Of a stretch of DNA of 5,408 bases, positions 1-5,408 are shown in pieces. Origin of the DNA: an uncultured Opitutales bacterium (GTDB taxonomy: Bacteria; Verrucomicrobiota; Verrucomicrobiia; Opitutales; Intestinicryptomonadaceae); the NCBI GenBank assembly GCA_900552245.1, contig URYY01000134.1, positions 1 through 5,408 on the forward strand. Reading direction: 5' to 3'. The notes below the pieces were generated by a model. That model was not told the origin of the DNA and did not search any database. It saw only the letters and a program-made list of their open reading frames with translations. The first letter of the stretch is position 1. Each line of letters starts with the position of its first letter. A program made the translations under genes and the position numbers.

Positions 1-1271
1 ACTTTATGGTTAGCGGCGGCTCCTTGGGCTCGGCTCACGCGGAAAAGATTTGCAAAGTAATGCGCTTTGCCGCCGAAAACGGAATGCCTGTAATCGGAAT
101 AAACGACTCGGGCGGCGCGAGAATCCAAGAGGCAGTTGAAGCCCTCGGCGGTTACGGAAAGATCTTCTGGACAAACGTAAATCTTTCGGGCGTAGTTCCG
201 CAAATTGCAATAATTGCAGGCCCTTGCGCCGGCGGTGCTGCCTATAGCCCGGCTCTCATGGACTTTATCATTATGACAAAGTCCAACTCCAACCTCTTTA
301 TATGCGGCCCGCAAGTTATTGCTGCCGCAACCGGCGAAAAGGCCGATCCGGAGTCGTTTGCATCTGCAGCGGCCCACGCGAGCATTTCCGGCAACATACA
401 CCTTGTGGCAAACGACGACAAGCACGCGCTCGAACTTGCTGCAAAGCTCTTGTCCTACCTGCCGTCGAACAATATGCAGGAAGCTCCGCACGACTTGAGC
501 CAGCCTGTAGATATGTCAAAGGACGAATCGCTAAACGAAATCGTTCCCGAATCTTCAAAGATAGCCCTCGACGTTTACAAGGTGATAGAAAAGATAGTCG
601 ATGCAGGCTCATTTTTTGAAATCCAGCCTATGTGGGCGCGCAATATGGTGACGGGCTTTGCTAGGATACAGGGCGTTGTCACGGGTATAATAGCAAATCA
701 ACCCGCTTTCAAGGCCGGTTGCCTAGACATCAACGCCTCCGACAAGGCCGCGCGCTTTATCCGCACCTGCAATGCCTACAACGTTCCGATTTTAAATTTG
801 GTGGACGTTCCGGGATTTATGCCGGGTTTGGCTCAGGAACAGGGCGGTATCATTCGCCACGGCGCAAAGATGCTATTTGCGTACGCTTCGGCTACCGTTC
901 CAAAAATTACGCTCATTATGCGCAAGGCTTACGGCGGCGCTTACATCGGCATGTGCAATGCCGAGATGGGAGCAGATATGGTGTTTGCATGGCCCACTGC
1001 TGAAATTGCCGTCATGGGCGCAGAGGGCGCAGTCAAGGTTCTGTTTAAGAAGGAAATTGCGGAAGCTGCAGACCCCAAGGCAAAGGAGGCGGAACTTCGC
1101 GCATCTTACCGCGAAAAGTTTGCAAGCCCCTATCAGGCAGCTTCAAAGGGCATGTTGACAGACGTCATTGAGCCCTCTCAGACTCGCGGTATAATTGCTA
1201 GAGCTCTGCGCGCAACGCTGAGCAAGCGCCAGACGAGGCTGCCCAAGAAGCACGGCAATATTCCTCTATAA
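1..1271 (+). CDS. mmdA: Methylmalonyl-CoA decarboxylase alpha subunit (carboxyltransferase), 5'-truncated by window edge
   Basis: Soluble carboxyltransferase of the biotin-dependent acyl-CoA carboxylase/decarboxylase family. It moves the carboxyl group of (S)-methylmalonyl-CoA to biotin on the carrier protein, releasing propionyl-CoA. The frame is open to base 1, and the visible 421 residues (counted from the ATG at base 6) begin inside the N-terminal crotonase-like domain, so about 90 residues should lie upstream; that ATG is internal. Visible motifs are INDSGGARIQE (res 32-42) and GPCAGGAAYSPALMDF (72-87) in the first domain. The second domain has AGCLDINASDKAARF (237-251), VDVPGFMPG (266-274), RKAYGGAYIGM (306-316) and GADMVFAWPTAEIAVMGAEG (322-341). 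The C-terminus KKHGNIPL is typical. The AYIGM...GADMVFAWP stretch and the downstream sodium-pump genes favour MmdA over propionyl-CoA carboxylase PccB, which is the main alternative. It is the first gene visible in the operon, 17 bases before the next. The usual LGGA motif is altered to FASA (res 118-121). Confidence 0.9.
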   Translation, partial: FMVSGGSLGSAHAEKICKVMRFAAENGMPVIGINDSGGARIQEAVEALGGYGKIFWTNVNLSGVVPQIAIIAGPCAGGAAYSPALMDFIIMTKSNSNLFICGPQVIAAATGEKADPESFASAAAHASISGNIHLVANDDKHALELAAKLLSYLPSNNMQEAPHDLSQPVDMSKDESLNEIVPESSKIALDVYKVIEKIVDAGSFFEIQPMWARNMVTGFARIQGVVTGIIANQPAFKAGCLDINASDKAARFIRTCNAYNVPILNLVDVPGFMPGLAQEQGGIIRHGAKMLFAYASATVPKITLIMRKAYGGAYIGMCNAEMGADMVFAWPTAEIAVMGAEGAVKVLFKKEIAEAADPKAKEAELRASYREKFASPYQAASKGMLTDVIEPSQTRGIIARALRATLSKRQTRLPKKHGNIPL

Positions 1272-1288
1272 TTTACGTTTAGAAGACT

Positions 1289-1774
1289 ATGAGTATATTC
1301 TTGATATCGCTACACCCGGAGATCGGCGAAACGATTTCATACATGATAATATGTATGTTGCTCGTCATCGGCGTATTGTGGGTTTTGTCGTTTGCGACAA
1401 ATCTGGTTGGACTCCCATTCAAGTTGAAGGATGCTGCCAACGCAAAGAAGCAGGCGCAGGCAAAGGCAAAAGCCGAAGCCGAGGCCAAGGCTAGGGCAAT
1501 GGAAGCCGCTAAGGAATCGGCAAAAGTTGCCACGCTGGTATCTTCAGCAGTTTACGCAACTATGGACGGGGCTCCACACAGAATAATCTCCATTTCTCCC
1601 GCGTCGGCGGATGCGGGTGTGAGTAGTGAAGTAGCCGCAGTCATTAGCGCAGCTGTCTTTACCGCTCTCGAAGGGCAGGCCTTCTGCATAAAGAGCATAA
1701 AGTACGTCCCCGATTTCAACTGGGCAAACTCAGGAAGAATCGCAATATTTGCATCTAAAACTCCGAAACTATAA
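1289..1774 (+). CDS. mmdD: OadG-like small membrane subunit (gamma/delta) of the Na+-pumping decarboxylase
   Basis: A 161-residue protein with one hydrophobic helix near the N-terminus (about res 16-37), then an Ala/Lys/Glu-rich, probably helical or coiled-coil linker (46-79), then a small C-terminal region. This layout matches the OadG/MmdD subunit, which anchors the complex in the membrane and helps join the soluble carboxyltransferase and biotin carrier to the beta subunit. Sequence similarity is weak in this family, so the call rests largely on architecture and on its place between the alpha and biotin-carrier genes. The C-terminal region holds two related copies of one module, VATLVSSAV (80-88) and VAAVISAAV (115-123), each followed by an acidic residue plus Gly and an IxSI strand, 35 residues apart. 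After copy two comes FNWANSGRIAIF, resembling the short tail seen after such modules in Bacteroidota homologues. The start follows the purine stretch AGAAG, a weak ribosome site. Confidence 0.8.
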   Translation: MSIFLISLHPEIGETISYMIICMLLVIGVLWVLSFATNLVGLPFKLKDAANAKKQAQAKAKAEAEAKARAMEAAKESAKVATLVSSAVYATMDGAPHRIISISPASADAGVSSEVAAVISAAVFTALEGQAFCIKSIKYVPDFNWANSGRIAIFASKTPKL

Positions 1775-1803
1775 AACAAATTTAAAAGAAAGAATTAAGA
1801 TAT

Positions 1804-2193
1804 ATGAAAAAACTACGCATTACACTCGAAGGTAAAACATATGACGTCGAAGTAGAAGTTCTCGGCGAAGTTTCAAAAAGCGCAGCTGCAGCACCCGCAG
1901 TGGCGTCGGCTCCCGTTGCAGCCCCCGCTCCGGCAGCAGCTCCGGCCCCCAAGCCGGTTGCAGCCCCCGCAGCAGCAGGCGCTGATACTGTTGCAAGCCC
2001 CTTGGCGGCAGTCGTAGTATCCGTAGATGTAAAGCAGGGCCAGCAGGTAAAAGAGGGCGATAAGCTCGTAACTTTGGAAGCTATGAAGATGAATACCTTC
2101 GTATTTGCTCCCAAGAGCGGAACTGTATCTCAGATTTTGGTAAACGCAGGCCAGAGTGTAGCGGAAGGCGAAGCTTTGGTATCTCTGTCGTAA
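1804..2193 (+). CDS. mmdC: Biotin carboxyl carrier protein (gamma/biotin subunit) of methylmalonyl-CoA decarboxylase
   Basis: A 129-residue carrier that shuttles carboxybiotin from the alpha subunit to the membrane beta subunit. An N-terminal segment (res 1-22, MKKLRITLEGKTYDVEVEVL) is of the kind that often starts MmdC-type carriers. It is followed by an Ala/Pro-rich flexible hinge (about 27-60), then a biotinyl domain (about 62-129). The biotin attachment site is EAMKM, with Lys95 (codon 2086-2088) the expected modified residue. The second hairpin is APKSGTVSQILVNAGQSVAEGEALV. The first hairpin reads ASPLAAVVVSV, where many relatives have a Pro-Gly or Ala-Gly turn; here it is Ala-Ala. It starts 29 bases after the OadG-like gene, behind an A-rich leader with AAAGAAAGAA as a weak ribosome site, and is clearly in the same operon. 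Hinge composition is repetitive and alanine codons are mostly GCA/GCC. The function is secure from the AMKM motif; which acyl-CoA it serves is inferred from neighbours. Confidence 0.93.
   Translation: MKKLRITLEGKTYDVEVEVLGEVSKSAAAAPAVASAPVAAPAPAAAPAPKPVAAPAAAGADTVASPLAAVVVSVDVKQGQQVKEGDKLVTLEAMKMNTFVFAPKSGTVSQILVNAGQSVAEGEALVSLS
1882..1983 (+). repeat. Ala/Pro-rich hinge-coding low-complexity segment in the biotin carrier gene
   Basis: The DNA encodes about 34 residues made almost only of Ala, Pro and Val, with repeated APA/PAA/PVAAP units. Such hinges let the biotinyl domain swing between the carboxyltransferase and the membrane pump. The low-complexity DNA also produces long antisense open frames, which are not real genes. 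Confidence 0.75.
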
Positions 2194-2206
2194 TTTCTTG
2201 GGTTTC

Positions 2207-2235
2207 GGCGCGATCGAAAATGTATCGGGCGCGCC
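2207..2235 (+). other. GC-rich inverted repeat between biotin carrier and beta-subunit genes
   Basis: GGCGCG (2207-2212) is the exact reverse complement of CGCGCC (2230-2235), with 17 bases between. AT/AT inside can add two pairs after a bulge. An outer TTGGG/CCCAA pair (2198-2202 and 2256-2260) could enclose it. There is no T-tract after it, so it is not a classic terminator. It sits in the largest gap of the operon (2194-2292) just before the beta gene and could affect mRNA processing or translation; this role is inference. Confidence 0.35.
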
Positions 2236-2292
2236 AGAATCTGTTAACATGACGGCCCAAAAATGCGGGTCGCAAAAAGATTTTATACCAAA

Positions 2293-3930
2293 ATGTTTAA
2301 CGATTTACTAGATCTTTTATGGGAATCAGGCTTCTTTTACATTGATTGGAAGATGATTGTCATGTGGGTAGTGGTCGGAGTTCTATTCTACTTGGCCGTG
2401 CGCCATCAGTTTGAGCCTCTTCTGCTAATCCCAATCGCATTCGGTGCGCTGTTGGCAAACTTGCCTACTGCGGGCGTCATAAACCGCCCTGCGGGCGATA
2501 TAAATTCGCCGGTGACCGGATACGTTCAGTATGTATTTCTCGAGAAGGGAAACACGGTGACACTACCGCGAGTTGTAAAAACGCAGCCCGAAGCTCTCTG
2601 GCGCCTAGTCCAAGACCAGCCCAAGGAAAAGTTCCAGGAACTTGCCCAGGCCTTCTTTGACAGGACTGAGAAGTATACGGCTACGGAAGTTTCGGAATCC
2701 ACCCTGCCCGAATTTAAGAATGCTCCCGCCCCCAAGTCTGCAATAGAGGCGGCGGAAGATAGAGGCGAGGGCGTTCCAAGCCTCGTTGCAATAGTTCGCC
2801 CCACCCAGAAAAATACGGGTGACAGAGAGTGGATGGAAAAGACTTGCAAAGTGACCTTCAAGGGCAAGGAAATCGAAATTGCACCCAAGGATAGGCTAGT
2901 GTGGCTAGACGCAAACGGCTTTGTGGCGGAAGTCAAGGCAAAGGACGGCTCTCCGATTATGAGAGATACCCCGATTTTGACATTGGCAAGCTCGCACTCC
3001 GGCGGTCTTTACTACTACATACAAAAGGGCGTGTTGCTTGAAATATTCCCCCCGATAATCTTCTTGGGCGTAGGTGCCCTTACAGACTTCGGTCCGCTAA
3101 TTGCAAATCCGCGTACTCTGCTTTTGGGTGCGGCTGCGCAGTTTGGTGTGTTCTTCACCTTCTTCTGCGCAATTCCGATGGGCTTCTCGGCTCCTGAAGC
3201 TGCGTCTATTGGTATTATCGGCGGCGCGGACGGCCCAACGTCAATATTCTTGTCTAACAAACTTGCCCCGAATTTGCTGGCGCCAATTGCGGTTGCGGCA
3301 TACAGCTACATGGCTTTGGTGCCTGTAATTCAGCCGCCTGTCATGCGCCTGCTAACTACTGAGGCCGAGCGCAAGATAAGGATGAAGAGCCTGCGCAAAG
3401 TTGGAAAGCTTGAAAAGCTCATATTTGCAGTCTTTGTAACGCTATTTTGCATTATGATTGTTCCGGACGCATCAGCCCTAATCGGCATGCTTATGTTTGG
3501 AAACTTCATACGCGAATCCGGCGTTTGCGAGCGCTTGAGCAAGTGCGCACAGAATGAGCTTATAAACATTGTCACAATCTTCTTGGGCTCCTCGGTCGGT
3601 ATAACCATGACTGCCGACAGGTTCCTGAACAAGCAGACCCTGTTCATCTTGGCACTGGGCGTCGTAGCCTTCGTAATTTCTACGGCAGCCGGAGTATTGA
3701 TGGCAAAGTTCATGAACTTGTTCTCAAAGGATAAGATAAATCCGCTAATCGGCTCAGCTGGTGTTTCTGCAGTTCCCATGGCGGCTAGAGTATCGCACGT
3801 GGAAGGCCAGAAGGCGGACCCGAGCAACTTCCTATTGATGCACGCGATGGGTCCGAATGTCGCTGGCGTTATAGGCACTGCTGTTGCGGCGGGCATATTT
3901 ATCTCGACATTGTCCTCGCTGGTAAAGTAA
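2293..3930 (+). CDS. mmdB: Na+-transporting decarboxylase beta subunit (OadB/MmdB family) with large extra domain
   Basis: Multi-span membrane subunit that decarboxylates carboxybiotin and pumps Na+ out of the cell. Counting from the ATG at 2293 it has 545 residues, against about 375-435 for most relatives. Core motifs are FEPLLLIPIAFG (res 40-51), GALTDFGPLIANP (261-273), GIIGGADGPTSIF (307-319), AYSYMALVPVIQPP (336-349), INIVTIFLGSSVG (424-436) and NPLIGSAGVSAVPMAARVS (483-501). Asp313, Tyr339, Asn483, Gly487, Ser492 and Arg499 keep exactly the spacing of the functional residues recalled for Klebsiella OadB (D203, Y229, N373, G377, S382, R389), so the pump should be active. The extra length lies in one loop, about res 62-237, after the second helix. 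An upstream in-frame ATG at 2263 would add MRVAKRFYTK; 2293 is preferred because MFNDLLDLLWESGF matches the usual OadB start and AAAAAGA precedes it. A rho-independent terminator follows. Confidence 0.93.
   Translation: MFNDLLDLLWESGFFYIDWKMIVMWVVVGVLFYLAVRHQFEPLLLIPIAFGALLANLPTAGVINRPAGDINSPVTGYVQYVFLEKGNTVTLPRVVKTQPEALWRLVQDQPKEKFQELAQAFFDRTEKYTATEVSESTLPEFKNAPAPKSAIEAAEDRGEGVPSLVAIVRPTQKNTGDREWMEKTCKVTFKGKEIEIAPKDRLVWLDANGFVAEVKAKDGSPIMRDTPILTLASSHSGGLYYYIQKGVLLEIFPPIIFLGVGALTDFGPLIANPRTLLLGAAAQFGVFFTFFCAIPMGFSAPEAASIGIIGGADGPTSIFLSNKLAPNLLAPIAVAAYSYMALVPVIQPPVMRLLTTEAERKIRMKSLRKVGKLEKLIFAVFVTLFCIMIVPDASALIGMLMFGNFIRESGVCERLSKCAQNELINIVTIFLGSSVGITMTADRFLNKQTLFILALGVVAFVISTAAGVLMAKFMNLFSKDKINPLIGSAGVSAVPMAARVSHVEGQKADPSNFLLMHAMGPNVAGVIGTAVAAGIFISTLSSLVK
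2476..3003 (+). other. Insert-coding region within beta subunit with two biotinyl/lipoyl-like half motifs
   Basis: This stretch encodes about 176 residues between the second hydrophobic segment and the conserved LYYYIQKGVLLEIFPP region. From memory, enterobacterial and Vibrio OadB have a loop of about 65 residues there. Its beginning, SPVTGYVQYVFLEKGNTV (2503-2556), and its end, DANGFVAEVKAKDGSPIM (2908-2961), each resemble the glycine-turn hairpin of biotinyl/lipoyl domains. The middle is charged, probably helical, with an Ala/Pro patch (KNAPAPKSA). No AMKM/DK-type lysine motif is present, so it would not itself be biotinylated. The fold is inferred from pattern only. Confidence 0.5.
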
Positions 3931-3953
3931 GAGCTATTAAATTTAAATCTCGG

Positions 3954-3985
3954 AGCGGCTCGCAATTTTGCGGGTCGCTTTTTTT
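3954..3985 (+). terminator. Rho-independent terminator of the mmd operon
   Basis: An 11-bp stem, AGCGGCTCGCA (3954-3964) with TGCGGGTCGCT (3969-3979), has nine Watson-Crick pairs, two G-U wobbles and an ATTT loop, followed by a run of seven T (3979-3985). It lies 23 bases after the beta-subunit stop codon and should end the operon transcript. Confidence 0.9.
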
Positions 3986-4102
3986 GTATTAAAGCGAAAA
4001 GTTTTATGTGGAAATTTAGTCTTATCAAAAACCAATCGACTGAGATTTCAACACAAGGCACTTTGAGCAATTTCTATAAAAAAGCTCTAAAAAAAGTACG
4101 AT

Positions 4103-4120
4103 TTTCATTGAGAAATGAAA
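4103..4120. promoter_or_regulatory. 7-bp inverted repeat overlapping the -35 box; possible operator
   Basis: TTTCATT (4103-4109) and AATGAAA (4114-4120) are exact reverse complements around a GAGA centre. The repeat covers the -35 hexamer of the predicted promoter at 4108-4136, a position where a bound repressor would block RNA polymerase. It is AT-rich, so chance occurrence is possible and no known regulator is recognised. Confidence 0.35.
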
Positions 4121-4136
4121 GATTCGGTCTTTTAAT
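4108..4136 (+). promoter_or_regulatory. Predicted sigma70-type promoter for the CoA-transferase gene
   Basis: TTGAGA (4108-4113) matches the -35 consensus at five of six bases, and TTTAAT (4131-4136) matches the -10 at five of six, with an optimal 17-base spacer. Transcription would start near 4143, giving a leader of about 29 bases. The site lies after the strong terminator, which supports separate transcription of the downstream gene. The AT-rich gap (3931-4171) shows no gene on either strand. Confidence 0.6.
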
Positions 4137-4171
4137 TTAGTCAACATTTTCAATTACAATAGAAAGCAAAA

Positions 4172-5408
4172 ATGAGCTACAAGACAATTACAGCAGAAGA
4201 GGCGGCAAACCTCATAAACGATGGCGATACAATCGCTTTTAGCGGATTTACACCGGCAGGAGCCGCAAAAGCAGTTCCGACGGCAATAGCTGAAAGAGCC
4301 GAGAAAGAGCACGCTCAAGGCAAGCCGTACCGCATAAACGCAATCACGGGAGCTTCCGGCGGCCCATCTCTAGACGGAGTGCTAGCGAGAGCAAACGCTC
4401 TAAACTTCCGCGCCCCCTACCAGTCAAACGCAGATATGCGCGGAAAGATTAATGAAGGCACAATAAACTTTGTAGATATGCACCTCTCAATGACGCCGCA
4501 GTATATGAACTACGGTTTTATGGGAGACATCGACTGGGCTGTTGTGGAAGCCGCAGACGTAAGCGACAATGGCGAAATTTTGCTGACAACCTCGGTAGGT
4601 ATATCGCCAACAGGCCTAAAGCTAGCAAAGAAGGTAATTATAGAGCTAAATAAGTACCACTCGACAGCACTGCGCGGAATGCACGACATCTATGAGACTG
4701 CAAATCCGCCGCATCGCCGCGAAATCCCGATTTACACATGCTCCGACAGAGTCGGCACGGAAGTCGTAAAAATCGATCCCTCCAAGATAGTTGGAATTGT
4801 GGAAACTAACAGACCCGATGAAGTCGGCGGCTTTAAGCCCGCAACCCCAATTACGACAAAAGTTGGCCAGAATGTGGCAAACTTTTTGGCAGCGGAAGTG
4901 AAAGCCGGGCGCATTCCGGCAGAATTTTTGCCAATACAAAGCGGCGTTGGCAACATCGCAAATGCTGTATTGGGCGCTATGGGCGAGAATCCGGATATTC
5001 CGCAATTCAGCATGTTCAGCGAGGTTTTGCAAGACAGCGTGATAGATATGCTTGAAAATGGGCATATGAAGTTTGCAAGTGCAACTTCACTCACGGTAAC
5101 ATCGCCAAAGCTTCAGGAGATATACTCAAATATGAAGTTCTTCCACGATAAAATCGTGCTTCGCCCGCAGGAAATTTCAAATAGCCCGGAACTAGTCCGC
5201 AGACTCGGCGTCATCTCAATAAATACAGCTATTGAAGTCGATTTGTTCGGCAACGTGAACTCCTCGCACATCATGGGGAAGAACATCATGAACGGCATAG
5301 GAGGCTCCGGCGACTTTACGAGAAACGCGTACATCTCAATATTTACAGCACCTTCGCTGGCAAAGGGCGGAGCCATATCGACCTTCGTACCGATGGTATC
5401 GCACGTTG
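4172..5408 (+). CDS. Succinyl-CoA/propionyl-CoA:carboxylate CoA-transferase (acetyl-CoA hydrolase/transferase family), 3'-truncated
   Basis: The frame is open from ATG 4172 to the window end, giving 412 residues of an expected roughly 500. It matches class I CoA-transferases of the Cat1/AarC/ScpC group, which pass CoA between succinate and acetate or propionate through a glutamyl-CoA intermediate. Visible motifs are SGFTPAGAAKAVP (res 24-36), FMGDIDWAVVEAADV, QSGVGNIANAV (256-266), FSEVLQD with likely catalytic Glu284, IEVDLFGNVNSSH, GGSGDFTRNAYISIF (377-391) and KGGAISTFVPMVSHV at the edge. Glu284 and Gly378 are spaced like Glu294 and Gly388 recalled for AarC. It follows a terminator and its own promoter; the weak ribosome site is AGAAAG, five bases before ATG. 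Beside a methylmalonyl-CoA decarboxylase, a propionyl-CoA:succinate role (ScpC-like) is likely, but succinyl-CoA:acetate activity cannot be excluded by sequence. Confidence 0.9.
   Translation, partial: MSYKTITAEEAANLINDGDTIAFSGFTPAGAAKAVPTAIAERAEKEHAQGKPYRINAITGASGGPSLDGVLARANALNFRAPYQSNADMRGKINEGTINFVDMHLSMTPQYMNYGFMGDIDWAVVEAADVSDNGEILLTTSVGISPTGLKLAKKVIIELNKYHSTALRGMHDIYETANPPHRREIPIYTCSDRVGTEVVKIDPSKIVGIVETNRPDEVGGFKPATPITTKVGQNVANFLAAEVKAGRIPAEFLPIQSGVGNIANAVLGAMGENPDIPQFSMFSEVLQDSVIDMLENGHMKFASATSLTVTSPKLQEIYSNMKFFHDKIVLRPQEISNSPELVRRLGVISINTAIEVDLFGNVNSSHIMGKNIMNGIGGSGDFTRNAYISIFTAPSLAKGGAISTFVPMVSHV

Noticed and set aside
6..8. ATG at base 6 as the true start of the carboxyltransferase gene
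   Set aside because: The frame is open to the window edge, Phe directly precedes this Met as in the family's DF-x-V-x-GGSL region, and about 90 N-terminal residues of the family would be missing.
1782..2114. Minus-strand Ala/Gly-rich open frame
   Set aside because: It is the antisense of the Ala/Pro hinge of the biotin carrier; low-complexity GC-rich codons lack stops by composition.
2263..2292. Upstream ATG as start of the beta subunit
   Set aside because: No ribosome site precedes it, the extra ten residues are not typical of OadB, and the ATG at 2293 fits the family start; it cannot be fully excluded.
3330..4070. Minus-strand open frame of 246 codons
   Set aside because: It is antisense to the well-conserved end of the beta subunit and runs through the terminator; the protein has no recognisable motif and the + strand motifs explain the DNA.
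4065..4087. GAGC...GCTC inverted repeat and a TTGAGC/TCTAAA promoter-like pair
   Set aside because: Only four bases pair and both hexamers match at four of six; the promoter at 4108-4136 is clearly better.
4646..5094. Two overlapping minus-strand open frames
   Set aside because: Both lie wholly antisense to the CoA-transferase gene, whose conserved motifs run straight through this region.

Overview
This window carries most of a sodium-pumping methylmalonyl-CoA decarboxylase operon, followed by the start of a CoA-transferase gene. All five genes lie on the + strand. The first and last are cut by the window edges, so the coding content is tightly packed and no long empty stretch exists.

Layout: (1) 1-1271, the carboxyltransferase (alpha) subunit, missing its N-terminus. 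(2) 1289-1774, a small one-helix membrane subunit of the OadG/MmdD (gamma/delta) type. (3) 1804-2193, the biotin carrier protein with an Ala/Pro hinge and an AMKM biotinylation site. (4) 2293-3930, the OadB/MmdB beta subunit, the membrane sodium pump, with an unusually large insert. (5) A strong rho-independent terminator at 3954-3985 closes this operon. (6) A 241-base gap (3931-4171) also holds a good sigma70-type promoter (TTGAGA, 17 bases, TTTAAT) overlapped at its -35 box by a 7-bp inverted repeat. (7) 4172 to the window end, an acetyl-CoA hydrolase/CoA-transferase family protein resembling succinyl-CoA:acetate or propionyl-CoA:succinate CoA-transferase; its 3' end is outside the window.

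Together the genes fit the succinate-to-propionate route. The CoA-transferase would activate succinate at the expense of propionyl-CoA or acetyl-CoA. A methylmalonyl-CoA mutase and epimerase (not in the window) would make (S)-methylmalonyl-CoA. The four-subunit pump would decarboxylate it to propionyl-CoA and export Na+. No biotin carboxylase is present, which favours a decarboxylase over an ATP-driven carboxylase.

The organism looks like an anaerobic, fermenting bacterium. GC content appears moderate, ATA is used often for isoleucine, and Shine-Dalgarno sequences are weak. The gene order alpha, small OadG-like subunit, biotin carrier, beta is, from memory, common in Bacteroidota and in the Verrucomicrobiota group. 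The canonical -35/-10 promoter fits Verrucomicrobiota-like lineages somewhat better than Bacteroidota, but this placement is a low-confidence inference.

The most unusual points are the roughly 175-residue loop in the beta subunit, whose two ends each look like half of a biotinyl/lipoyl-type domain, and an internal duplication in the small OadG-like subunit. No RNA genes, CRISPR arrays, mobile elements or defence genes were seen.
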